Assembly (NCBI GenBank): GCA_020355945.1
Contig: CP070627.1
Location: 86,803 to 112,289, forward strand
Length of the DNA: 25,487 nucleotides
Origin: Candidatus Aminicenantota bacterium
GTDB lineage: Bacteria; Acidobacteriota; Aminicenantia; UBA2199
Direction of reading: 5' to 3'
The position numbers and the translations under genes are program-made. Below, piece after piece: positions 8,494-15,519 of the stretch. The stretch's first letter is position 1, and each line of letters starts with the position of its first letter. The notes under the pieces are model-generated. The model was given only the letters and a program-made list of their open reading frames with translations. It made no database searches and had not been told where the DNA came from.

Positions 8494-9990
8494 ATGTTCA
8501 GAAAGATGAGGTTTCTTGGTTTTTGGTTGGCTGTTTTTTTGGTGTTTGCTCCCCCTGGCGAAAGCAAAGAAATTGTAAAAAATAAAAAAACAGCACCCAA
8601 ACCCGTTGAAGTTTTAGCTGCATATGTTAACTCAGCCCGGTTCAATGATTTCCCCAAGGATGTTGTTAACCGGGCCAAATATTTGATCCTTGATAACATC
8701 GGTTGTGCATTGGGAGGGACTCAAACCGACCTGGGCCGGAAATATTTAAGGGTTGCCGCCAATTGGAAAGGCATCCCGGAATCCACTATAATGGGAATTG
8801 GCACCAGGGTCTCTTGCATGAATGCTGCATATGTGAATACCCAGTTGGCAAACGTACTGGATTTTGATGATACTTATGATTTATATTCACCGGGTCATCC
8901 TGGCAATGCGATTATCCAGACAGCTATCAGCCTGGGAGAAGCGGTTGATGCTTCGGGGGAAGAACTGTTGACTGCGGTCATCCTTGGTTATGAAGTGTGT
9001 TTAAGAATTGGGCAGGCCGAAGGTCCAATAGACTGGCAGTGGCCAATTTACGTGGATTCCATGACACGGGGAACGACAGCGGTTTCAAGTCGGTTGTTAA
9101 AGCTGGAACGAGAAGAGATTTGTACTGCATTCCACCACGCCATAGAATTACTTTTTCCTCCCAAACGGGAAAAATTTGATATACCTGCCAGTATGGTGGT
9201 ACCTGAGACCAAGAGTAATTTTGGTTTGTATGCCATGCAAGGCATCCTGGCCGCTCGATTGGCACAGCAGGGGGTGACAGGATGGGACAGCCTCCTGGAG
9301 GGCGACCTGAAAAAATGGTTCCTGGCTGGCGGAGAAGTAGAAGCATATGATATATTGACAGGAGGATTGGGAAAAATTTATCGAATAATGGAAGTGAGTT
9401 TCAAACCAACGCCCTCTTGCCGCTTAACTCATGCCCCTATCACTGCCCTCTGGAAAGCACTGGACCACAAACCAGTAAAAGCAAAAGACATAGAGCAGAT
9501 TGTAATTAAGGGCGTGAAACGATTGGATCGACCCCAATGGGAGATCATGATGGAGGCCCAGTTCAGTATGCAGTGCGTGATTGCCCTGGCTGCCCTGGGT
9601 ATTGAACCCGGACCAAAATGGTATACCACCGGGAAATTTAAAGACCCGGAAGTCCGGGAACTTGCCGCTAAAGTGAAGCTGGAAAACGACCCGGAAGCCG
9701 AGGAATTAGAGCTTAGAGGAGGAAAAGTGAAGTGCACTGCCGCAGTAAAATATAAGGACGGAACGGTGAAAAAAGCCACCATCCATCATGTAAAAGGCGC
9801 CCCGGGCAATCCCATGACCCAGGAAGAATTAAAAGCAAAATTCAAGGCAAATACTATTGATCTTTTTAGTGAGCCCCAGGTTGCCCGGATCATTGATGCA
9901 GTATTAAACCTGGAAAAGCTTCCCAGGGTATCGGACTTAACAAAATTGTTGATTTCCCCTAAAGTCACGATTGAAAAAGGTAAAAAGTAA
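8494..9990 (+). CDS. MmgE/PrpD-family protein with signal peptide
   Basis: A 498-residue member of the 2-methylcitrate dehydratase / immune-responsive-gene-1 superfamily. Family marks: FPKDVVNRAKYLILDNIGCALGG (52-74), NVLDFDDTY (121-130), SPGHPGNAIIQTAISLGEA (the family's HPG.v..AalAlae), the glycine-rich ILGYEVCLRIG, and FKPTPSCRLTHAPITAL (the family's K.yp.C...H). Members dehydrate or isomerise hydroxy-carboxylic acids, or decarboxylate cis-aconitate (IRG1). AAAGGAGGT supports the ATG at 8494. An N-terminal MFRKMRFLGFWLAVFLVFAP segment ending near GES-KE looks like a cleavable signal peptide, which is unusual because known members are cytosolic or mitochondrial. No propionate-pathway gene (PrpB, PrpC, AcnD) is nearby, so the substrate is open. 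Confidence 0.86.
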   Translation: MFRKMRFLGFWLAVFLVFAPPGESKEIVKNKKTAPKPVEVLAAYVNSARFNDFPKDVVNRAKYLILDNIGCALGGTQTDLGRKYLRVAANWKGIPESTIMGIGTRVSCMNAAYVNTQLANVLDFDDTYDLYSPGHPGNAIIQTAISLGEAVDASGEELLTAVILGYEVCLRIGQAEGPIDWQWPIYVDSMTRGTTAVSSRLLKLEREEICTAFHHAIELLFPPKREKFDIPASMVVPETKSNFGLYAMQGILAARLAQQGVTGWDSLLEGDLKKWFLAGGEVEAYDILTGGLGKIYRIMEVSFKPTPSCRLTHAPITALWKALDHKPVKAKDIEQIVIKGVKRLDRPQWEIMMEAQFSMQCVIALAALGIEPGPKWYTTGKFKDPEVRELAAKVKLENDPEAEELELRGGKVKCTAAVKYKDGTVKKATIHHVKGAPGNPMTQEELKAKFKANTIDLFSEPQVARIIDAVLNLEKLPRVSDLTKLLISPKVTIEKGKK

Positions 9991-10022
9991 AGAACTTAAG
10001 TGTAAGGATACATTTCTTGCCT

Positions 10023-10187
10023 TTATGCCTCTTTAAAATCAAAAGGGTTGACTTGCCAACGAATACCTGACTTTAGGTATTCATTGCAAAATTCCAGTGC
10101 CAGTTTTTCGCTTTCAAACAGGGCAATCATTTTGGGAGTAGGGATAGAAACCCAAACGCCATACCAATGGTAAACTTCATTACTCAT
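10023..10187 (-). CDS. Small protein of unknown function, 54 residues
   Basis: MSNEVYHWYGVWVSIPTPKM...NPFDFKEA. The ATG at 10187 is preceded by CGGAG 8 bases upstream, so it is preferred to a TTG at 10205. TATAAT on the minus strand at 10206-10211 could be its -10 box, though that would leave a short leader. The composition (Trp/Tyr-rich start, amphipathic helix ALEFCNEYLKS) is like a folded small domain rather than translated repeat. I do not recognise the family. It lies between the convergent end of the PrpD-like gene and a family A element downstream of the nucleoside transporter. Confidence 0.5.
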   Translation of the reverse strand: MSNEVYHWYGVWVSIPTPKMIALFESEKLALEFCNEYLKSGIRWQVNPFDFKEA

Positions 10188-10262
10188 ACTTTTGCTCCGT
10201 TTCAATTATACCACCTTTTCCCCTCCTGCGGAAAAGAATGCTATCAAAAAATATTCAGCACT

Positions 10263-10328
10263 GTGCCTCCGGCGGCCAGGGGCGCTTTTTGAAAAAACTG
10301 CCCCTGCACCCCCAAAAACTTTCTATTA
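10263..10328 (-). repeat. Family A palindromic element, copy c (short form)
   Basis: TGCCTCCGGCGGCCAGGGG is at the left; an inner TTTTTGAAAAA stem and CCCCTGCACCCCC follow; the right end, read on the minus strand, is TAATAGAAAG. It begins 35 bases after the stop of the CNT transporter gene, with its stop-rich end facing that gene. A small AGGCT/AGCCT hairpin lies between them (10337-10351). Confidence 0.82.
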
Positions 10329-10362
10329 AACCTGTAGGCTGCGGGAGCCTGTTAAAGGAATT

Positions 10363-11568
10363 TTACATCAGCAATCCAGCAATAGCCGCAGTCATCATGG
10401 TGGCTAAAAACCCACCAACCAGTGCTTTTATCGCCAGCCTGGATACTACTGGTTTTTTTTCGGGAACCAGGGTGCCAATGCCACCGATGAGAATAGCAAT
10501 GCTGCCAAAATGGGTAAATCCACACAAGGCATAGGTGGTAATAGCAATAGTCCGGGGGGAAAGGGTCTCGTTGACAATATGAGTCTTTAATTGCAAATAA
10601 GAAAGGAATTCGGTAAAAATGGTCTTGATACCTAATAATTGCCCCACCTCCACTGATTCATTAAGAGGAATACCAATTAAAAAGGCCACCGGCGCAAGAG
10701 CATACCCCATCAGTCTTTCCAGGGTGAAACCGGTGAAACCTGACAGCCCCACCACATCGTTCAACAAATAGATGATGGAAATAAAGGCGATCAACATAGC
10801 GCCAATCTGGAGGGCAAGACTCAAACCTTGAGAAGTCCCGTTAGCTGCTGCTTCAATGATGTTCTTTTCCTTTTGTTCCATTTGGATTTTTTCCAGCGGG
10901 TCGGTTTCCCCGGTTTCCGTATCCGGTATCATGATTTTCGAAATAAGGATGGCAGCAGGTGCGCTCATTAAAGAAGCAGTGAGTAAATGGCCGGCTTTGG
11001 CACCGAAACTCATATAAGCCAACATAACACTGCCAGCTATCGTAGCCATAAACGTCGTCATAATCGTAAATACCCGGGAATCATTCATTTTTCGGATGTA
11101 TTCTTTTACACCGGTAATGGACTCAATACCCATAAAGATCAACAAAGAAGAGATAAAGGCTTCTACGCCGGTGATTTTCAGGGCTTTGTAAAACACCCGG
11201 GCTAACAATTTTACTAAAAATTGGATCACGCCTAAGTAAACCAGGATTCCCATCAGGGCGGATACAAATATAATCAAAGGAAGTACCTGGAACGCAAGCG
11301 AAGCGCCGATATCCTGGGAGTCCACCAGGCTCCCGAATAAAAATTTAGAACCTTTGTCACTGTATCCCAGTACTTTGACAAAGGCACTGTTGACCCAGTC
11401 AAAAATCTTTACTCCCACCGGGGTTTTTAGCATAAAGAGTGCAATGACAAACTGGGTAACCAGCCCGAATATAACGGTTTTGTAAGGGATTTTCTTGCGG
11501 TTGTTGGACAGCAGATAGGCCACCAACAAGAAAATTAAAATACCGATTATTCCTGAAAAACGATGCAT
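10363..11568 (-). CDS. nupC: Concentrative nucleoside transporter (CNT / NupC family)
   Basis: A 401-residue inner-membrane protein with about ten hydrophobic segments and re-entrant motifs of the CNT family, which import nucleosides with Na+ or H+. Visible signatures: QVLPLIIFVSALMGILVYLGVIQ, SLLIFMGIESITGVKEYI (first substrate hairpin), FMATIAGSVMLAYM, PLNESVEVGQLLGIKTIFTEFLSY (usual NE...G.LMG.K...NEF) and CGFTHFGSIAILIGGIGTLVP. The first hairpin reads MGIESITG instead of the common GQ(S/T)EAP and NEF is TEF, marking a subfamily with possibly altered substrate choice. AGGAGG lies 7 bases before the ATG. A strong promoter sits about 45-70 bases upstream. It is divergent from the glycogen-synthase-like gene. 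The DNPH1-like enzyme at 15 kb is another nucleotide-salvage gene but is not adjacent. Confidence 0.92.
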   Translation of the reverse strand: MHRFSGIIGILIFLLVAYLLSNNRKKIPYKTVIFGLVTQFVIALFMLKTPVGVKIFDWVNSAFVKVLGYSDKGSKFLFGSLVDSQDIGASLAFQVLPLIIFVSALMGILVYLGVIQFLVKLLARVFYKALKITGVEAFISSLLIFMGIESITGVKEYIRKMNDSRVFTIMTTFMATIAGSVMLAYMSFGAKAGHLLTASLMSAPAAILISKIMIPDTETGETDPLEKIQMEQKEKNIIEAAANGTSQGLSLALQIGAMLIAFISIIYLLNDVVGLSGFTGFTLERLMGYALAPVAFLIGIPLNESVEVGQLLGIKTIFTEFLSYLQLKTHIVNETLSPRTIAITTYALCGFTHFGSIAILIGGIGTLVPEKKPVVSRLAIKALVGGFLATMMTAAIAGLLM

Positions 11569-11610
11569 GTTATGCCTCCTGGATATAGGATTTAAAGGTT
11601 TAAAAAATCA

Positions 11611-11639
11611 ATTTTAACACCCGAATCAGTTAATGTCAA
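11611..11639 (-). promoter_or_regulatory. Sigma-70-type promoter of the nucleoside transporter gene
   Basis: On the minus strand, TTGACA (11634-11639), 17-base spacer, TAAAAT (11611-11616). Initiation would fall near 11604, giving a leader of about 36 bases before the ATG at 11568. Confidence 0.7.
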
Positions 11640-11651
11640 AGGTTTTTAAGT

Positions 11652-13481
11652 ATGACCGGGGAAGTTAAAAATACAAATTACAAATCCAAAAAAGGATTGC
11701 TGAATATTTCTTTTTTGTTTGAATTATGGTATTTAAATCATATGAAAGAAAAAGCAAATACGAATCAGTGGCAAAAGAACTGGCGTTTAATGGAATCTTT
11801 TTTTAATGAAGACGAAGTCCGAACCATTAAAGAAAGAATGCAAAAATTGGAAGCCAGGAATGTGGCCTTTTGTTCCTTTGAGAGTCGATTTGCCAGGCGC
11901 GGCGGATTAGCTGCCGTAACCAAAACAATTTTGCCAGCCCTGGCTGAAATCAAGGAGATTGAAAAAGTACTGCTAATGACTCCCTTTTATCCCTATATTA
12001 TGGATGAAAGCAAATTGTCTCCTACTGGAATCAAACCCTTCTACGTGATTTTTGGAGGAAAATTAATTAAAGTTGAACTACTGAAATATACACCGGGGGA
12101 GGAAAAAATAGAGGAATATTATCTAAAGGCTCCTGGTTTTTTTGAGGCCCGTAATCCGATTAATGATCCGTATGGGTATTTCCCTGGTGACCCGGGACGA
12201 AACCAAGAAGCCCAAAGGGAAAATGCATTATTTTTTTGTAAAGTGGTTCCTTTCGCCATGAAAGCATTAGGTATCCGGGAAAACATTGTCTTCCATCTCC
12301 AGGAATGGCAAACCACCTTAATGACATTGACTTCGAAACAAGCCATGCTGGAAGGAACACTCAAATCTTGCGGATGCGTTCAGACCATGCATAATTCCTT
12401 TGATTCCTGGATTCCAGCGGAAATGCTGGCAAAAATAACCGATAACAAAAAAATCCGGGAAAACCAGGTATTTATGGTTGAAGGCGGGCTCACTGCCTAT
12501 CAATTGGGTCTTCAATTGATGGATGCTCCGGTGACCACCGTGAGTGAACATTTTGCCGGAGAATTAACCTCGGATCGGCTGCAAACCGGTCATTTTGCCG
12601 ATCATTTGCAGGAAATATTGAAAAAAAGTGGTGTGGTTGGAGTTAATAACGGGATGTTTATTAAGTGTCCTCCTGAATTTTCCGGGAAAGAAGAATATAA
12701 AATCGTTGAAGTCAAAGAAATAAAATTAGCAAAACGAAAAGCCCTGTTAAAGATTTTAGATACCTATTTTCCTAAAGAGCGTTTTGGTCAATTGACTTAC
12801 CAATACAAGAGCATTAGGCAATTACCTGATAACGTACCGATACTGGTGATGAGTGGACGCCTGGACCCGTTTCAGAAGGGATTTGATATCCTGCTGCGGG
12901 CGGTAGAAAAATTTGCCCGGGATGAGATAAAAGTGATTTTAACCCCGATGCCCATCAAGAACTCTGACCTGGAGTATTTTTATAAAGTGGCCTGGAAACG
13001 GAATTGTAGGGGTAATGTCACGGTTTTTCCCATCCGGATGGAAAAGGGATACCAGGAGTTGCAAATGGGCAGTACATTTGGGATCATGCCTTCGATTTAT
13101 GAACCCTTTGGAGCTGCTGTAGAATATATGGTTAATGGAACCGTGACCATTTCCCGAAAAACCGGCGGTCTGGTTAATCAAATTCAACATAAAAAAAATG
13201 GATTTTTGTACCGCGAAAGTCCTGAATTCTATACATTAGACCATATTAAAGCCTTTGCTCGATTCAACGATGCTGTTCAAAAAAGGAGACGCAATCAATG
13301 GGTACAAAGCATGGCTGATGAATTATTTAACGCTGTCAAAGAAGCCATTGATATCTACCAAAACCATGCGGATGACTATTACCGGCTTATTATCGAGGGA
13401 CTCAAGCAGGCCGGGACGTTCACATGGCAGAAGGCGGCGCAAGCGTATTTTAAAGTTTATGAAAAAGTAAAAGATATATAG
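11652..13481 (+). CDS. Glycogen/starch synthase-like glycosyltransferase (GT5-type, GT-B fold)
   Basis: A 609-residue protein. GT5 signatures: ESRFARRGGLAAVTKTILPAL (family K.GGLadV; here Arg-x-Gly-Gly-Leu, 82-86), PFYPYI, FHLQEWQTTL, MHNSF, VTTVSEHFAGEL, VGVNNGM, then the C-terminal Rossmann part SGRLDPFQKGFDILLRAVEKF (about 400-420), MPSIYEPFGAAVEYMVNG (about 480) and SRKTGGLVNQI. These enzymes move glucose from ADP- or UDP-glucose onto alpha-1,4-glucan in the cytoplasm. At 609 residues it is longer than typical GlgA (about 480). The start is uncertain: ATG 11652 has AAAGG 9 bases upstream, but the next 30 codons look repeat-derived; ATG 11742 (MKEKANTNQW) may be the ancestral start but lacks a clear Shine-Dalgarno. 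No other glycogen gene is nearby. Confidence 0.87.
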   Translation: MTGEVKNTNYKSKKGLLNISFLFELWYLNHMKEKANTNQWQKNWRLMESFFNEDEVRTIKERMQKLEARNVAFCSFESRFARRGGLAAVTKTILPALAEIKEIEKVLLMTPFYPYIMDESKLSPTGIKPFYVIFGGKLIKVELLKYTPGEEKIEEYYLKAPGFFEARNPINDPYGYFPGDPGRNQEAQRENALFFCKVVPFAMKALGIRENIVFHLQEWQTTLMTLTSKQAMLEGTLKSCGCVQTMHNSFDSWIPAEMLAKITDNKKIRENQVFMVEGGLTAYQLGLQLMDAPVTTVSEHFAGELTSDRLQTGHFADHLQEILKKSGVVGVNNGMFIKCPPEFSGKEEYKIVEVKEIKLAKRKALLKILDTYFPKERFGQLTYQYKSIRQLPDNVPILVMSGRLDPFQKGFDILLRAVEKFARDEIKVILTPMPIKNSDLEYFYKVAWKRNCRGNVTVFPIRMEKGYQELQMGSTFGIMPSIYEPFGAAVEYMVNGTVTISRKTGGLVNQIQHKKNGFLYRESPEFYTLDHIKAFARFNDAVQKRRRNQWVQSMADELFNAVKEAIDIYQNHADDYYRLIIEGLKQAGTFTWQKAAQAYFKVYEKVKDI

Positions 13482-13485
13482 TTTC

Positions 13486-13538
13486 TTCCCTCTCCACAGG
13501 GAAAAAACACTCCATTTTTTTCCTTCTCTAGAGGGAAA
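13486..13538. repeat. Family C direct repeat, copy 1
   Basis: Two adjacent hairpins: TCCCTCTCCACAGGGA and TCCTTCTCTAGAGGGA, joined by an A-rich stretch and CCATTTTTTT. It matches copy 2 (14986-15037) in the same orientation, without gaps, at a distance of exactly 1500 bases with about 8 differences. It lies 5 bases after the glycosyltransferase stop. Confidence 0.8.
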
Positions 13539-13545
13539 TTCTAAT

Positions 13546-13676
13546 CAAAAGCTTTGGAGGATGTTTCACTGGTCCAGGGGGCTCCGCTGCGAGGTGAGCC
13601 TAAACGGGCAACCTGCTTTGCCTCATATGTTATGCGCCATGCGCCAAGCTCTCATCCCCTGGCCGCCGGAGGCAAA
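13546..13676 (+). repeat. Family A palindromic element, copy d (long form)
   Basis: CAAAAGCTTT, GGTCCAGGGGGC, an interior shared with copy a (GAGCCTAAA, GCGCCATGCGCCA), then CCCCTGGCCGCCGGAGGCA. It lies between the glycosyltransferase and the convergent AAA ATPase gene. The element is open in the frame VQGAPLRGEPKRA...PLAAGG, which corresponds to that used inside metH, but here it is intergenic. Confidence 0.83.
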
Positions 13677-13694
13677 AAAGTGAAAAAAGATCGG

Positions 13695-14981
13695 CTATCT
13701 ATAAAGCAGCCATTTCCAGAGGGGAACCATTTTAATATGTTTATTATTCTCTTTGATTTCTTCGTCTGTTTCGGATGTAATAATTATGCCGTTTTTTACT
13801 GAAAAATGATCCATGGCTTCTTTTAGACCGATGATTTCCCTTTGGCGGGTGGCTTGATTGTCTATGTCATAGGATACATTGATGAGATGAGGTTGTCTCT
13901 CTTTTATGAAATAGAAATCAACTTCTTGCTTTTTCTTAAAATAGAAGATATTTTTCATTTCCCTCCGCAATTCCAGGAAAGCAATATTTTCATAAAGATA
14001 GCCGATATCTTTTTTAAACGAATAATCCATCACCCGTTTAAAACCGATATCCACGCTGTAAATTTTTTTAGGGTTTCTCATTTCTTCACTCACGGAACTG
14101 CTGTAAATGGGTAAAGTAAATGCACCGTAGGCATCCTCAAGATAGCCCAGGTATTCGTAAATTGTGTTTTTTGATAGTCGAAGCCCCTGGGATTTAAAAT
14201 CATTGAACAGTTTGTTGGGACTGAGTAATTTGGAGACATTGACAAAACAAAATTTCATTAAATATTTAAGCAATTGTTTGTTGTTGATTTTAAACCTGTC
14301 GATGATATCTTTATACATGATTAAGTCCAGGTACTCTTGCAGTGTCCGGGTATAGATATCACTGTTATAATGAATCACTTCAGGGAATCCACCTCTTGAG
14401 AGGTATTCGTTAAAGGCGTTTTTAATTTTAGCCTGTCCGGCAGAGGTGTGATTATCCGGGTCAATATTTTTAAAGGTGAGAAATTCTTTAAATGAGAGGG
14501 GGAAAATTTCATAGGTTATACCTCTGCCTCTCAAAGCAGTAGCAATCTCTTTACTTAGTAATTTTGCCGATGAACCGGTGATGAAAATCCGGCAATTTTC
14601 CGTATCCATGACACGCCGAACAAACATCTCCCATCCTGGTACGTTTTGAATTTCATCAAAGAAAGCAAAGATTTTTTCTTTCTTGTTTTGGGGAAAGAGC
14701 TCGTAATAGGTTTCCATGAGAATATTAAGGTCGCTTAATGATAAGGGATACAACCTGTCATCTTCAAAGTTGATGTACAATATATTTTTGTTGTTGATAC
14801 CGGTATTTTTCAATTGGTTAATGATAGAGAAAAGGATAAAGGTTTTTCCGCTGCGGCGAACTCCCACCAGGGAAATCGCTTTGTCCAAATCAGTGGGAAT
14901 ATTGATTTCCCGGGGAATAACATGGCTCAAATCTCTCTCCTGGAAATCCAGGATAAGTTGTTTAAATATCTCTTTTTTCAT
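13695..14981 (-). CDS. AAA_14 / DUF4143-type ATPase
   Basis: A 428-residue protein of the prokaryotic ATPases that join an AAA_14 domain to a C-terminal DUF4143 domain. Walker A GVRRSGKT (40-47), Walker B IFAFFDEIQNV (Asp109-Glu110), sensor-like FITGSSAKLL (133-142), an Arg-rich ALRGRGITYEIFPLSFKEFL, then helical DUF4143 with YSVDIGFKRVM, YENIAFLELRR and VDFYFIKERQPHLINVSY (a restriction-endonuclease-like sheet pattern). The cellular job of this common, patchily distributed family is not established; toxin-like or mobile-associated roles are speculative. The ATG at 14981 overlaps the stop of the DNPH1-like gene by 4 bases, and its Shine-Dalgarno GAGGGA (14987-14992) comes from family C copy 2. 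Family C copies flank the gene. Confidence 0.87.
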   Translation of the reverse strand: MKKEIFKQLILDFQERDLSHVIPREINIPTDLDKAISLVGVRRSGKTFILFSIINQLKNTGINNKNILYINFEDDRLYPLSLSDLNILMETYYELFPQNKKEKIFAFFDEIQNVPGWEMFVRRVMDTENCRIFITGSSAKLLSKEIATALRGRGITYEIFPLSFKEFLTFKNIDPDNHTSAGQAKIKNAFNEYLSRGGFPEVIHYNSDIYTRTLQEYLDLIMYKDIIDRFKINNKQLLKYLMKFCFVNVSKLLSPNKLFNDFKSQGLRLSKNTIYEYLGYLEDAYGAFTLPIYSSSVSEEMRNPKKIYSVDIGFKRVMDYSFKKDIGYLYENIAFLELRREMKNIFYFKKKQEVDFYFIKERQPHLINVSYDIDNQATRQREIIGLKEAMDHFSVKNGIIITSETDEEIKENNKHIKMVPLWKWLLYR

Positions 14982-15451
14982 TTTTGTCCCTCTTCAGAGG
15001 GAAATAATACACCATTTTTTTCCCTCTGTAAAGGGAAGAAATAATGAAAAAAGGATTCGATGATTTCTTTCCAATGGGAATCTAATTCATATTCTTTGAC
15101 CAGTAAGCCTTTGGAAGTGTTGCCGATGAGCAGCCGGGTTAGAAATATACCTTTACGGTAAAGACAAAGAACAGGTTTGTTTATTCTTAATGCATAGCAA
15201 ATTTCATAGCCTACGCCTAAAGAGGGATTGCTGACTTCAGCGATCATGCAGTCGCATTGGTGAAGCCATTGGATATCGCGGGTATAGATTTGTTCCGGGG
15301 TAAATTTTCTCTCTAATTCCAAAACATCCGGCTTGACCACATGTTCGGTTAAAACCTGGTGCCCGGCGGATTGAAGATAAGAAACGATTTTTTGATAGGT
15401 TTCCAGGTATTTTCTGCCTCCGGTAATGGAGCCGCCAAAATAAATTTTCAT
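14978..15451 (-). CDS. DNPH1/Rcl-like 2'-deoxynucleoside 5'-phosphate N-hydrolase
   Basis: A 157-residue protein of the nucleoside 2-deoxyribosyltransferase superfamily. MKIYFGGSITGGR (N-terminal phosphate/sugar loop), GHQVLTEHV, IYTRDIQWLHQCDCMIAEVSNPSLGVGYEI (catalytic Glu in AEVS, then SLGVGYE) and KPVLCLYR match DNPH1 closely. The enzyme cleaves the N-glycosidic bond of deoxynucleotides, e.g. 5-hydroxymethyl-dUMP, for salvage or nucleotide-pool cleaning in the cytoplasm. ATG 15451 is chosen because GAGAGG lies 7 bases upstream; a GTG at 15478 lies in repeat sequence. The last residues (about FPLQREKNGVLFPSEEGQK) are translated family C repeat and are probably not part of the original fold. 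A family B repeat lies directly upstream, and the stop overlaps the ATPase start. Confidence 0.83.
   Translation of the reverse strand: MKIYFGGSITGGRKYLETYQKIVSYLQSAGHQVLTEHVVKPDVLELERKFTPEQIYTRDIQWLHQCDCMIAEVSNPSLGVGYEICYALRINKPVLCLYRKGIFLTRLLIGNTSKGLLVKEYELDSHWKEIIESFFHYFFPLQREKNGVLFPSEEGQK
14986..15037. repeat. Family C direct repeat, copy 2 (translated as DNPH1-like C-terminus)
   Basis: Hairpins TCCCTCTTCAGAGGGA (7-base stem) and TCCCTCTGTAAAGGGA. On the minus strand it encodes the C-terminal tail of the DNPH1-like protein and supplies GAGGGA five bases before the ATPase ATG. Confidence 0.82.
14987..14992 (-). promoter_or_regulatory. Ribosome binding site of the ATPase gene, inside family C repeat
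   Basis: GAGGGA, then CAAAA, then ATG at 14981. The site is one arm of the repeat hairpin, so folding of the hairpin could mask it. Confidence 0.6.
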
Positions 15452-15470
15452 TGAATACCTCTCAATTTTT

Positions 15471-15501
15471 TTAGCCACGAAGTTACACGAAGGTACACGA
15501 A
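15471..15501. repeat. Family B half-repeat (TTAGCCACGAAG variant)
   Basis: TTAGCCACGAAG followed by TTACACGAAG and GTACACGAA units. It lies directly upstream of the ribosome binding site of the DNPH1-like gene and in the gap after the deacylase stop. No second arm is seen. Confidence 0.7.
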
Positions 15502-15519
15502 TGGGCTTTATTTTTCATT

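Noticed and set aside
13554..13802. 82-codon plus-strand frame reading VQGAPLRGEP...PLAAGG
   Set aside because: It is family A element followed by antisense of the ATPase 3' end.
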